64,000 nucleotides of DNA from contig DASTXR010000163.1 in the NCBI GenBank assembly GCA_035765415.1, positions 1-64,000 on the forward strand, written 5' to 3'. How positions within the stretch are numbered: the stretch's first letter is position 1; every line of letters starts with the position of its first letter. The notes under the pieces are model-generated. The model ran no database searches, had not been told where the DNA came from, and worked only from the letters and a program-made list of their open reading frames with translations. A program made the translations under genes and the position numbers. Below, piece by piece: positions 34,792 to 43,797 of the stretch. Source of the stretch: CADEED01 sp035765415. Its GTDB lineage: Bacteria; Pseudomonadota; Gammaproteobacteria; Steroidobacterales; Steroidobacteraceae.

Positions 34792-34821
34792 AGCCCGCAC
34801 GCGCACACGTGCGGGCTTTTT
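34792..34821 (+). terminator. Rho-independent terminator after rne
   Basis: The stem AGCCCGCACG/CGTGCGGGCT with a short CGCACA-type loop is followed by a T run, starting 24 bases after the rne stop. It lies immediately before the 3' end of the convergent phosphatase gene (34825), so it may serve both strands. Confidence 0.9.
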
Positions 34822-34824
34822 GCT

Positions 34825-35298
34825 TTATGGGCTTTCGTTCGCGAGGCGCTCGAGCAATCCACGGGACGCCGATTCACACAGATCGAGCACGCGCTCGAAA
34901 TCTTCAGTGCCGCCGTAATAGGGATCGGGGACTTCGAGCGTCTCGGCCTGCGGCGCGAACGCCAGGAACAGCGCGAGCCGCGCCGATGCGTCCTCGGGCC
35001 GCCGTGCTTCGAGCTCCGACAGGTTGGCGTGATCCATGGCGAGCAGGTAGTCGAAGCGCCTGAAGTCTTCGGGCTGAACCTGCCGCGCGCGCAGCCCCGC
35101 AAGGTCGTAGCCGCGGCGCCGTGCGGCCGCCAGGGTGCGACGGTCGGGTGGCTCGCCCACGTGGTAGTCGGCGGTGCCGGCGGAATCGATGTCGATTTCA
35201 AGGCCGGGAAACTCGTGCGCGGCGATGGCCCGCAACACGCCTTCCGCGGTCGGCGAGCGACAGATATTGCCCAGGCACACGAACAGCACTCGCCGCAT
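34825..35298 (-). CDS. Low molecular weight protein-tyrosine phosphatase
   Basis: This 157-residue product carries the phosphatase loop CLGNICRS at residues 8-15 (nucleophile Cys8, Arg14) and the general-acid motif DPYYGG near 127. This is the Wzb/Etp class, which often controls exopolysaccharide tyrosine kinases, but no kinase or capsule genes are near. Its start overlaps the stop of the large DUF2339 gene at 35298. It lies downstream of that gene, so the two are probably co-transcribed. Confidence 0.93.
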   Translation of the reverse strand: MRRVLFVCLGNICRSPTAEGVLRAIAAHEFPGLEIDIDSAGTADYHVGEPPDRRTLAAARRRGYDLAGLRARQVQPEDFRRFDYLLAMDHANLSELEARRPEDASARLALFLAFAPQAETLEVPDPYYGGTEDFERVLDLCESASRGLLERLANESP

Positions 35299-35945
35299 CA
35301 GGGCGTGCGCGCCAGGGTTGCCCAGTCGTCGAACAGCCGGGTACGCGAGACAGGGTCACGACCGAAGATGCGCCGCACCTCCTCGCCGCCCCACTCGGCA
35401 TCGTTGGTGTCGCTCGAGAACTCGCATGCGGCAGCGCTCGAGGCCGTACGGAGGATTGGCACGCCTTCCGGCATGCCCGAGAGGCTCTGTTGCACCTTGT
35501 TAGGCAGCCACGCTCCGACGATGTTCGTGCCGGTCGTAACGCTTACCGTCCAGTTCACCGGAGAAGCCGTGCCGAAGACCAGCAGCACATTGGTGTCGGG
35601 GATGTCGACGAGGACCCGACGCACGCTGTTCGCGGACAAATCGCCGCCTGCCAGCAGCACGTGGACGTCGTAGCTCGCGGGCAGCTTGCCCGCCCACACG
35701 TCGCAACCCGCCGCCGCGGAGAAATCTTCAACGGCTGTCGCTGCAACTCCGTCCACCGCGGCGGCTGCGCTTGCAGCAGCTTCGGCCGCGACATCTTCGG
35801 GCTCGAGCGCCGGCGCCGGCTCCGGGTCGAGATACGTCACCGGGTCGCCGAAGTCGAAGTCCCTTCCATCCGGCGACCGGCATTGCGAAACCGTGATGAG
35901 CACGAGTGCGGCCACCGTGACGGTCCAGGCGAATTTGCCGGACAT
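35298..35945 (-). other. Possible internal start inside the DUF2339 gene (second product)
   Basis: The in-frame ATG at 35943-35945 is preceded by AAAGGAGAAGG, a strong ribosome-site match 10-13 bases upstream. It would encode about 215 residues starting MSGKFAWTVTVAALVLITVS, which looks like a signal sequence or anchor, followed by a Cys and an Ala/Glu/Pro-rich linker. Whether this segment is translated separately, or only as the end of the long protein, cannot be told from sequence. Confidence 0.4.
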
Positions 35946-38312
35946 GTCGTCGTCCTTCTCCTTTTCGACGGTTGGCACACGCGGCCGGGAGCTCTGCATC
36001 GCCGGCGCCGGCGGCGGCGCCGGCTTCGGCGCGGGCTCCTTGCGCGCGGGGGGCATGGGCGCCAGCCATCCCACGAGCATGAACACGCCGCCCGCGGCGA
36101 TCACGGCCAGGATGTTCGCGAGCTGTCCGAGCGAACCGAAGTCGAGCAGCACTAGTTTGATGGCCGCGCTGACCAGGAACGCCGCGCCCGCCGACCACTG
36201 CACGCGCGAACCGACGCGCCGGCCCCAGATGGTGAGCGCCGCGCCGATGGAAGCCCACAGCAGCGATACCAGCGTCGGCCAGTCCATGCTCACCACGTCC
36301 AGCGCATTCAGATCGCCCGGCGGGCCGAACCAGCGCAGCAGGTTTGCCTGCAGCACCAGCGCCACGCCGATGACCGCCGCCGGAATGATCCAGTGCCCGA
36401 CACGCACGCGCTCTTCGTTCCAGTTGGCAATGAGCACGAGAGCACCGACGCACATGATCTCGAGCACCACGGCCGAGGTGACGCGTTCGATGTCGAAAAT
36501 CGCCGCGGCCGCCAGCACGAACGCGAAGCCCATCGCGAAGATGTCGGTCGCTTCGCCGAACCAGGGCGCCGAGCGCTCCTGCGCGCGATAGCCGGCTAAC
36601 AACACGGCGATGGCTGCCGCCGCCGCCACGGAGAGCGGAAACTGCCAGTGCGTATCCGTCGCCAGCTGCGCGACGCGAACGGCCCAGATTGCCACGACGA
36701 TCGGCACACCGATGGCGGCGAGCGGCCTGCCGCCGCGGCCGCGCTCGTGATCGCTGGTCGGGCGCAGCGCGATCGCCAGCAGCGCACCGCCGGCCATGAA
36801 CAAGCTCACCCAGGACAGCTCTGCCGGAGTCCGCAGTTGCGCGAGCAAGGCGGACAAGCCGATCGCGAATATCAATGGCACGATCAGCCGGCCGGAGCCC
36901 GGTTGCCGCGGCGCGACGAAGTACATCGCGAACCCGGCCAGCGCGAGCACCCAGTGCACGATCAGCCAGGCGGAGACGAGATCGAGCCGCACCACTTCCG
37001 CACCCACGCCGAACGCCGCCCAGCCAATCGCGACGGTCATGACGAGGCTGTCGAGGGTGTGGCGCAGTCGTGACAGCGTCAGCGCCGCCACGAACATCAG
37101 GCCCGCGCCGATGACCCGTTCGATGAAGCGCTCGTTGAAGAACAAGGTGCTGCCGGCGGCCGGTGCGAGCGCGCCGATCATGTGAACGGCGGCCAGCACC
37201 AGCACCAGGCCGGCGAGGAAGCCATGTAATCGCTCGGACTGCGATCGCCGCGCCGAGAGCGCCAGTGCCGTGACCGCGAGGCCCAGCCCCACCAGTTCCC
37301 ACGGCAAATTGCGGAAGCGCGCCGCGAGCCCGAACCCCAGCATCAGCAAGCCGATGATGGCGTGTGTGGCCATGCCTTCGCGCTTCTGCGCGTACAGCCA
37401 GGCCGCCGCGGCGATCCAGATGGCTCCGAACCACCACAGCTGCACGGCGAGACTGGCGCGCGACGGGGCGATGGCCAGCGCCGTCAGCGCCGCGACCAGC
37501 GGCAGCGCCAGTAGATAGAGCGTGTCGAGCGATTCGACCACCGTGCCGCGCGTCCAGCGCCGCTCGGCGAGCGGCATGGCCACGTGCACCGCCACCAGCA
37601 TCGACAGCAGCGGGTACAAAACGCGGGCGTTTTCCGGCACGAAGTAGTCCGCCGTCCACGCGAAGAAGGCGCTGCCCGCCAGCGTGAACAGGAAGCTCAG
37701 GTGAATCAGCGGCCGCCAGCCACGGTACGAAACCATCGCGAGCGTCAGCACGCTGATCGCCACGTAGTAGCCGTACACCACGCGCGGACCCGGATCGTCC
37801 ACCGCGAATGCGGGCGCGATGAAGGCGCCCACCATCGACAACACCGCGAGTGAAACCGCGCTGCGCGACACCGCGAACAACCCCGCGCCGACGGCGGTCA
37901 GCACCAGCAGTCCGAGGCCTTGCAGCGTCGGCAGATATCCGAACAACGCGAATGCGCTGTACGCCGTGAGATAGGCGACTCCGAACGCGGCGCCACCGAG
38001 AGCGAGCGAGATGACACGGCGTTGCGGATTGTTTGCCGTGAGGAAGGAGCCGAAACCGAGCGCCGCGGCCGCGGCGATCCCCAGCCCGAGCTTCAGGGTT
38101 TCCGGAACGTCGAAGTTGATCGCCGCATAACGCAACAACGCGCCGACGCCGACGATCATCAGTCCGCCACCGATTTTTGCGGGCCAGTTGCCGCTCGCGA
38201 TCCACGTCAGCAGGCCTTTGGGTCGCCGTTCGAAGGCGGACCCGCCGCCTTCCAGCGCGACGACGGCCATGAATACCACTGCAATCACTGCCAGGAAAAT
38301 CAACGCCACCAT
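35298..38312 (-). CDS. DUF2339 multi-spanning membrane protein with C-terminal extension
   Basis: This 1004-residue product has the DUF2339 opening (a transmembrane segment, then FERRPKGLLTWIASGNWPAKIGG) followed by more than twenty hydrophobic segments up to about residue 750. Such proteins are integral membrane proteins of unknown function. After a Pro/Ala-rich linker (about 752-785) comes KEKDDDMSGKF at about 784-794, then another hydrophobic helix and about 190 soluble residues. The soluble part includes DVWAGKLPASYDVHVLLAGG and CEFSSDTNDAEWGGEEV. That tail looks like a separate exported protein fused in frame. It ends at the phosphatase start. Confidence 0.85.
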   Translation of the reverse strand: MVALIFLAVIAVVFMAVVALEGGGSAFERRPKGLLTWIASGNWPAKIGGGLMIVGVGALLRYAAINFDVPETLKLGLGIAAAAALGFGSFLTANNPQRRVISLALGGAAFGVAYLTAYSAFALFGYLPTLQGLGLLVLTAVGAGLFAVSRSAVSLAVLSMVGAFIAPAFAVDDPGPRVVYGYYVAISVLTLAMVSYRGWRPLIHLSFLFTLAGSAFFAWTADYFVPENARVLYPLLSMLVAVHVAMPLAERRWTRGTVVESLDTLYLLALPLVAALTALAIAPSRASLAVQLWWFGAIWIAAAAWLYAQKREGMATHAIIGLLMLGFGLAARFRNLPWELVGLGLAVTALALSARRSQSERLHGFLAGLVLVLAAVHMIGALAPAAGSTLFFNERFIERVIGAGLMFVAALTLSRLRHTLDSLVMTVAIGWAAFGVGAEVVRLDLVSAWLIVHWVLALAGFAMYFVAPRQPGSGRLIVPLIFAIGLSALLAQLRTPAELSWVSLFMAGGALLAIALRPTSDHERGRGGRPLAAIGVPIVVAIWAVRVAQLATDTHWQFPLSVAAAAAIAVLLAGYRAQERSAPWFGEATDIFAMGFAFVLAAAAIFDIERVTSAVVLEIMCVGALVLIANWNEERVRVGHWIIPAAVIGVALVLQANLLRWFGPPGDLNALDVVSMDWPTLVSLLWASIGAALTIWGRRVGSRVQWSAGAAFLVSAAIKLVLLDFGSLGQLANILAVIAAGGVFMLVGWLAPMPPARKEPAPKPAPPPAPAMQSSRPRVPTVEKEKDDDMSGKFAWTVTVAALVLITVSQCRSPDGRDFDFGDPVTYLDPEPAPALEPEDVAAEAAASAAAAVDGVAATAVEDFSAAAGCDVWAGKLPASYDVHVLLAGGDLSANSVRRVLVDIPDTNVLLVFGTASPVNWTVSVTTGTNIVGAWLPNKVQQSLSGMPEGVPILRTASSAAACEFSSDTNDAEWGGEEVRRIFGRDPVSRTRLFDDWATLARTP

Positions 38313-38515
38313 GCATGTCCCTCCCGTCGGTAGCGAGACGCATGGTGCCCGTTTGCCGCGGCTCTAGGGGGAAATCCTGAAAGTCCTGGAATCCACCTCC
38401 CGGAAGTATCAAACGCCGTGACCCTGAGCACATTTCGCGCCAGACATGGTCACTGACGCCGTATTGAGACGCCTTTTGACTCCCCGCGCATTCCGCGCGC
38501 CGGTATAAGTCTCAT

Positions 38516-40762
38516 ATGCGCCATTACACGCCAGGCCTAACTCTCGCCGGCATCGCCGCCCTGTTGCTAGCCGCCTGCGGGAGCAGTGGTGGAAGCAGCA
38601 GCAGCAGCAGCGGCGGCGGCAACGCTGCCCCGACCGCCAACGCGGGCGCAAACCAATCCGTTGCCGCGGGAGCGACGGTCACGCTCAATGGCAGCGCCAG
38701 CAGCGACTCCGATGGCTCGATCGCCATTTATTCGTGGACGCAAACCGCGGGTGGCGGCATCACGCTCAACAATCCCGGCACGGTCCAGCCCACGTTCACG
38801 GCGCCCGCGGTCACCGCGACGACCACGCTGGGTTTCACCTTGATCGTCACCGACAACCTCGGGACGGCCAGTGCGCCTTCCACGGTGAGCGTCACCGTGA
38901 ACCCGGCGGCGAATGTTCCGCCGACCGCCAACGCCGGCGCGAACCAGACCGTGACCGCGGGAGCGACGGTCACGCTCAACGGCACCGCGAGCAGCGACCC
39001 CGATGGCAGCATCGCCAGCTACGCATGGACGCAGACTGCGGGTACCGCCGTCACGCTCAGCAGCGCGACGGCAGCTCAGCCCACGTTCCCGGCGCCGACC
39101 GTTGCGACGGCCACGACGTTCACGTTCTCGCTGATCGTCACCGACAATCGGGGTGGCGCCAGCGCCGCGTCCACCGTGAACGTCACGGTCAACCCGCAAG
39201 TCGCCGGCAACACCAATGTGTCGGGCAACGTGACGTTCGCGCGCGTACCGTTCGCGACGCCACAACAAGATGCGAATCGCGGCCTTTACTACCCGGGCCC
39301 GATCCAGCAACCGGCACGCGGCGTCATCGTTCGCGCGGTCGATCCGAACAACCCGACGACCGTGTTGGCCACCGGCAGCACCGACAGCTCCGGCAACTAC
39401 ACGCTGAGCGTGCCGAACAACACCAGCATCACGCTCCAGCTCGTCGCGCGCATGGTCCGCAGCCCCGCCGCGGGCTCGCCGAGCTGGGACGTGCGCGTGC
39501 AGAACGGCCTCGTCGCCGGCACTGCGCCGTACATGTACACCGAGCCCGGCAGTTTCAATTCGAGCGCCGGCACCGCGCACAATGTCGCGATCCCCACCGG
39601 CATCGACGCTGCCGGAGTAGCCGCGGGCGCGCGGCACTCGGGGCCCTTCGCGATCCTCGACACCATCTACCAGGGCATCCAGACCATTCTCGGCGTCGCG
39701 CCGACCACCGCGTTCCCCGAGCTCATCGTCGACTGGGGCGCGCAGACCGGCACGTTTTATTCTTTCGGCCCGTCCCAGTACATCGCGCTGGTGGCCGACC
39801 TGGCGCGCGACACCGACGAATTCGATCAGCACGTCATCGCGCATGAATTCGGCCATTACGTCGAGAACAACTTCGCACGCTCCGACAACATCGGCGGCCT
39901 GCACGGCCTGGGCGACAAGCTGGATCCGCGCGTCGCCTTCGGCGAAGGTTTTGGTTACGCGTTTGCGGCCATGGTGCTGAACGATCCAAACGCGCGCGAC
40001 AGCAGCAAGAACAATTCCGATTTCTTCTCGACCAACTTCCCCATCGAGGACAACCCGCAGACCAGCACGGTGGGTGCGCCCAACGACAACTACGGCTGCT
40101 GGTGCAGTGAGTCGTCGGTGTGGTCGGTCCTCTGGGACCTCTACGACATCCCCGCCGATGCGAATGACACGCTGGCACTGGGCTTCGCGCCTCTCTGGCA
40201 AGTACTGACCGGCGCGCAACGCACCACGCCGGCGTTGACCACCATCTTCTCTTTCATCTCGGCGCTGAAGGTTGCCCGCCCGGGCGATGCGACCGCCATC
40301 AATACGCTGGTGGCGGCACAGAACATCGACGCCACCAGCATCGACGCCTTCGGCAACGGCGAAACACATGCGCCCACCAATGTCCCCGCGGCAGCCGCGC
40401 TGCCGTTGTTCACGCCGATTTCGGTGGGCGGCTCGGTGACCCTGCGCAATGTCAACGACGCCGGCATCTCCAACAAGCTCGGCAACCATCGGTTTCTGAG
40501 GTTCACGCCGACCTCGAGCGGCATCGTCACGATCTCGCTGACTTCCTCGAATCCCAATTCAGCAGACCCGGACTTCTGGCTGTATGAGGGCGGCGAGCTC
40601 GTTCGCATCGAAGATGAGGGGCCACCGCAGCCGGAAACAGGAACCCCCACTGTGACCGCGGGCACCACCTATGTGCTCGATGTGTACGATTGCACCAATG
40701 GCTGCGACGATGCGCCGCTGACAGGCGGCGGCGACTTCGACCTCACGGTCACCATCAACTGA
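38516..40762 (+). CDS. PKD-domain lipoprotein zinc metalloprotease
   Basis: This 748-residue product has a lipoprotein signal with lipobox LLLAAC (Cys21) and a Ser/Gly linker. Two PKD domains follow (about 36-130 and 131-226), then a domain of about 100 residues with surface-protein character. A zincin-type catalytic site, VIAHEFGHYVENNF, has His443, Glu444 and His447, and the downstream EGFGYAFAA may give the third zinc ligand. The C-terminal part resembles a beta-sandwich pre-peptidase domain. It is probably a surface-attached or secreted peptidase. A proline-rich lipoprotein gene follows 10 bases later. Confidence 0.85.
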   Translation: MRHYTPGLTLAGIAALLLAACGSSGGSSSSSSGGGNAAPTANAGANQSVAAGATVTLNGSASSDSDGSIAIYSWTQTAGGGITLNNPGTVQPTFTAPAVTATTTLGFTLIVTDNLGTASAPSTVSVTVNPAANVPPTANAGANQTVTAGATVTLNGTASSDPDGSIASYAWTQTAGTAVTLSSATAAQPTFPAPTVATATTFTFSLIVTDNRGGASAASTVNVTVNPQVAGNTNVSGNVTFARVPFATPQQDANRGLYYPGPIQQPARGVIVRAVDPNNPTTVLATGSTDSSGNYTLSVPNNTSITLQLVARMVRSPAAGSPSWDVRVQNGLVAGTAPYMYTEPGSFNSSAGTAHNVAIPTGIDAAGVAAGARHSGPFAILDTIYQGIQTILGVAPTTAFPELIVDWGAQTGTFYSFGPSQYIALVADLARDTDEFDQHVIAHEFGHYVENNFARSDNIGGLHGLGDKLDPRVAFGEGFGYAFAAMVLNDPNARDSSKNNSDFFSTNFPIEDNPQTSTVGAPNDNYGCWCSESSVWSVLWDLYDIPADANDTLALGFAPLWQVLTGAQRTTPALTTIFSFISALKVARPGDATAINTLVAAQNIDATSIDAFGNGETHAPTNVPAAAALPLFTPISVGGSVTLRNVNDAGISNKLGNHRFLRFTPTSSGIVTISLTSSNPNSADPDFWLYEGGELVRIEDEGPPQPETGTPTVTAGTTYVLDVYDCTNGCDDAPLTGGGDFDLTVTIN
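38621..39199 (+). repeat. Tandem PKD-encoding repeats
   Basis: Two repeats of about 288 bases (38621-38908 and 38912-39199) within the metalloprotease gene encode the two PKD domains. Each starts PPTANAGANQ or APTANAGANQ and ends STVSVTVNP or STVNVTVNP. The DNA is visibly similar, especially around the GGAGCGACGGTCACGCTCAA stretch, which suggests internal duplication. Confidence 0.8.
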
Positions 40763-40772
40763 GGCGTGACGA

Positions 40773-41447
40773 ATGCGTACTAACAAGCTCGACGGAATGA
40801 CCCGCGCGGCCACCGGGGCCGCCTTGTTAGCTCTGTTGCTCGCCGGCTGCGACAAGCCGGCGCCGGAAAACACGCCGGTTCCGCCGTCGGAGCTGCCGGG
40901 CCAGCCGGCCCCCGCCACGCCCGAAACACCGCCCGCCGATGTGCCCGCGCCGGATGCGGCGCCCGCGCCGCCGCCCGCGGACGATGCTCCGCCGCCGACC
41001 GAACCTTCCGTGGTTCCGAAGCCGGCGTCGTCGGAAGAACCGGCCGTGGATTCCATGCTTGCCGCGATACCCAGCGCCAAGATGAGCGTCGCCGTGGACC
41101 TGCGTTACAGCTTCGATGGGCCGGTGCTGCCGGACCAGCCCGTGAACGTGCACCTGGCCGCCGTACCCCGGGCGGGGGGCGCCAAGCTGACCGTGAGCGT
41201 GCAGGAAGCGCCGGGGATCCGCGTCGCGGCGAGTCCGCTGAACGTGCAAAAAACCAGTGCATCGGGTGTGTATCGCCAGCAATTTTCGCTGACCAAGCTC
41301 GCGGCCGAGACCCGGCAGCTGAGCGTGCTGGTCATCATGGAGATGGGCACCAGCTCGGGATTCGGCTACTTCACCATTCCATTGGATACCCTGGCGTCCG
41401 ACGCCGGAACAAATCCTCAGAAACAGGAATCGGTAAAACAGCGCTGA
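40773..41447 (+). CDS. Proline-rich lipoprotein
   Basis: This 224-residue product has a lipoprotein signal with lipobox LLAGC (Cys about 26). A Pro/Ala/Glu-rich disordered linker follows (about 27-90), then a C-terminal beta-rich domain (DLRYSFDGPVLPDQPVNVHL, LSVLVIMEMGTSSGFGYFTIPL). I do not recognise the family. It begins 10 bases after the metalloprotease gene on the same strand, so the two may act together at the cell surface; this pairing is inferred from position only. Confidence 0.75.
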   Translation: MRTNKLDGMTRAATGAALLALLLAGCDKPAPENTPVPPSELPGQPAPATPETPPADVPAPDAAPAPPPADDAPPPTEPSVVPKPASSEEPAVDSMLAAIPSAKMSVAVDLRYSFDGPVLPDQPVNVHLAAVPRAGGAKLTVSVQEAPGIRVAASPLNVQKTSASGVYRQQFSLTKLAAETRQLSVLVIMEMGTSSGFGYFTIPLDTLASDAGTNPQKQESVKQR

Positions 41448-41481
41448 CCGCACTGCAGCGAGGGCGCGTAGACTACGCGCC

Positions 41482-43416
41482 GTGGTCCGTTCGAACACCA
41501 GGAAGGTCCGGCTCGGAGTCAGCTGCCTGATGGCGCTGGCCGTTTGCGGTCTGCCGCGCGCATACGCAGCGTGCGTGGGCACACAGACCGGCGATCTCGC
41601 CGAACTCGAAGAGCGCGCCTTCCGCGATCCGGCCAGCGCCCTGCCCGAACTCGCCAACACCATCAGCTCCACCGCCGACATGCCGCCCACGCGGCGCGCG
41701 GCGCTGCATGCCATCGCCGCGGAAGCCGCGCGCCAGCTCGGCTTCAGCCGCCAGAGCATCACGCATGCGGACGCCGGCCTCGCGCTGCTGCCGGCAGGTG
41801 ACATGTCCGACGTCGCGGTCCGCATGCGCACCGTGCGCGCGGTGGTCAGCACGAATGTCGGCGGCATCGACGCCGCCACGGTCGAGCTCACCCGCGTCAT
41901 CGACGCAGTGCGCGACCGGCCGCTCGCGCTCGGCTGCGTGCTTCGCGATCGGGGCTGGCTGAATTTCCGCGACGGAAATCCCGACCAGGCGCTCGACGAT
42001 CTGTTGCGCTCGTATGCGCTGCTGCGGCGGAATGCGAGCCGTGAAGAAGCCATGGTGGCCGCGGGCCGGCTGTCCATGGCGCAGTTCAGCGTGCGCGACT
42101 ATCCGCAGGCGCTCGCGCTGGTGGATGAAACCATCTCGTTCTTCCGCGAACAGAAGGCGAATATCCGCCTCGCCACCGCGCTCGACCGCCGCTCCCAGAT
42201 CCTCAAGGCCGCGGGCCGCCTCGACGAGGCAGCGATCGCCGCCGCCGAATCGCTGCGCATCCACGAAGACATCGGCGATCGCGTGGGCACGGGCCTGTCG
42301 CAGATGCGCATGTGCGGCGTGCAGATCGAGCGCAACGCGCTGACGCAGGCGAAGACCTGGTGCGACCGCGCCGAATTGACGCTGAGCCAGACCAGCGGCA
42401 TGGACGACAACGACTACCGCACGCTGGCGGCGTTGCGCGGCCGCCTGTTCCTCGCGCTCGGGCGTTCCAAGGAAGCCGTGGCGCAGTTCGATCGCGCCAT
42501 CGCGCCCGGCGGCGCGCAGCCGGCCGATGACATCGCCGAGCTCTACGAGCTGCGTTCGCGCGCCCATGCCGCGGTTGGCGATTACCCGGCGGCATTCACC
42601 GACCAGGGCGAATACCTGCGCCGCATGCGCGAACAGGGAACCCTCGATCGCATTCGTGAAGTCGCGCAGTTGCGCGTGCAGTTCGAAAACGACCAGGAAA
42701 AGCAGAAGATCGCGCTGCTCGAAAAGGACAAGAAACTCGCCGAAGAGCGCGCCAACAGCCAGACGCGCATCACGCAGCTGGTGGCCATCGCCGGCCTCGC
42801 CGGCCTCGTCACCGCTTTCTTCCTCGGCTACGCCCTGCTCTCGCACCGTCGGCATCGCGCCGAACTCATCCGGCTCGCCGAGCGCGACGAGCTCACGGGG
42901 CTGCTGAATCGCCGGGCCATCGTGCGCAAGGCGGTGCAATACCTCACGCGCGCGCGCGAGGCGAAGGGCACGCTCATCATCGGGCTCATCGATCTCGACC
43001 ATTTCAAGTCGATCAACGACCGCTTCGGACACGCGGTCGGCGACCAGCTGCTGCAGCGTTTCGCCGCGGCGCTGCGCACCTCGCTGCACACGCAGGAGAT
43101 CTATGGTCGATATGGCGGCGAAGAATTCCTCGTGCTGTTTCCCGACAGCTCGCTCGACCAGGCGCGCCAGTCTGCCGAGCGGCTGCGTGCGGCGCTGCGC
43201 GACCAGCGCATGCGCGTCGATGACCAGGACGTCACGGTCACGCTCAGCCTCGGCCTCGCGAGCTACGAGTCCGGCGACGTGTTGTTCGACCAGGTCGCGC
43301 GGCGTGCCGACATCGCGCTGTACGTGGCCAAAACCCAGGGCCGTGACCGCGTGGAGGTGTTCAATCCCGCGCGCCATGGCGTGCTGGCCGCCAGCGCGGC
43401 GCAGCGTCAGCGGTAA
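41482..43416 (+). CDS. TPR-containing membrane diguanylate cyclase
   Basis: This 644-residue product has a signal sequence (LGVSCLMALAVCGLPRAYA) and a periplasmic TPR-like helical region (about 40-410). A coiled coil and a transmembrane helix (about 433-453) follow, then a cytoplasmic GGDEF domain with an intact GGEEF at residues 545-549 (YGRYGGEEFLVLFPD). It should make cyclic di-GMP. No RxxD inhibitory site is seen before the signature (HTQEIYGRY). The last two bases of its TAA stop belong to the left arm of the inverted-repeat element that follows. Confidence 0.92.
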   Translation: MVRSNTRKVRLGVSCLMALAVCGLPRAYAACVGTQTGDLAELEERAFRDPASALPELANTISSTADMPPTRRAALHAIAAEAARQLGFSRQSITHADAGLALLPAGDMSDVAVRMRTVRAVVSTNVGGIDAATVELTRVIDAVRDRPLALGCVLRDRGWLNFRDGNPDQALDDLLRSYALLRRNASREEAMVAAGRLSMAQFSVRDYPQALALVDETISFFREQKANIRLATALDRRSQILKAAGRLDEAAIAAAESLRIHEDIGDRVGTGLSQMRMCGVQIERNALTQAKTWCDRAELTLSQTSGMDDNDYRTLAALRGRLFLALGRSKEAVAQFDRAIAPGGAQPADDIAELYELRSRAHAAVGDYPAAFTDQGEYLRRMREQGTLDRIREVAQLRVQFENDQEKQKIALLEKDKKLAEERANSQTRITQLVAIAGLAGLVTAFFLGYALLSHRRHRAELIRLAERDELTGLLNRRAIVRKAVQYLTRAREAKGTLIIGLIDLDHFKSINDRFGHAVGDQLLQRFAAALRTSLHTQEIYGRYGGEEFLVLFPDSSLDQARQSAERLRAALRDQRMRVDDQDVTVTLSLGLASYESGDVLFDQVARRADIALYVAKTQGRDRVEVFNPARHGVLAASAAQRQR

Positions 43417-43796
43417 TGGGGACACTCCCCATTTCCTAGCAAAAGGGGCCGCACCTCGAATGGGGAGGTCCTCAGTTCCTATTTCTTTGCAAACGGGATC
43501 GAGGCACGCCGTTGTCGCGTCAGCGCGTGAAGAAGGACAGGCTTCCGGCGCGAACATCGAGGGCGGCGCAGCGCGAGGCGATCAGCGCGCAGATCCTCCT
43601 GGTGTTTTATTCCGACTGTGTGCGTTTGGCGCGCCTTATAGTGCAGCGCTGACAGCTCTGGCGCGCCGCCTCGCGCAAGCGAACGCGAGTGAAGGAATGG
43701 GGACAGTCCCCAATTCCCCGCTTCGCGGGCAAAAGGGGGCTGCCCCCATTTCCGAGGTGCGGCCCCTTTTGCTAGGAAATGGGGAGTGTCCCCATT
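43415..43796. repeat. Inverted-repeat element of 382 bases between convergent genes
   Basis: Arms of 44 bases at 43415-43458 and 43753-43796 are perfect inverted copies, beginning AATGGGGACACTCCCCATTT. Further GGGGACAGTCCCC-type palindromes lie inside the right part (43696-43750). A 28-base core at 43481-43508 (ATTTCTTTGCAAACGGGATC...) recurs with one mismatch, inverted, in the element at 61753-61966. No open frame in it resembles a protein family. It fills the gap between the GGDEF gene and the MOSC gene almost to the base, which fits a small non-autonomous mobile repeat. Confidence 0.85.
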
Positions 43797-43797
43797 C

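Noticed and set aside
38485..38515. TTGACT and TATAAG upstream of the metalloprotease gene as a promoter
   Set aside because: The spacer is about 22 bases and the -10 box lies only about 10 bases from the ATG, so it does not fit a normal sigma-70 promoter.
41473..43557. 694-codon minus-strand open frame opposite the TPR-GGDEF gene
   Set aside because: The plus strand encodes a full GGEEF cyclase; the minus frame has no domains and crosses the inverted-repeat element.
43417..43797. Possible small protein gene inside the inverted-repeat element
   Set aside because: Open frames there are run-ons of the GGDEF reading or GC-driven and lack ribosome sites and family resemblance.
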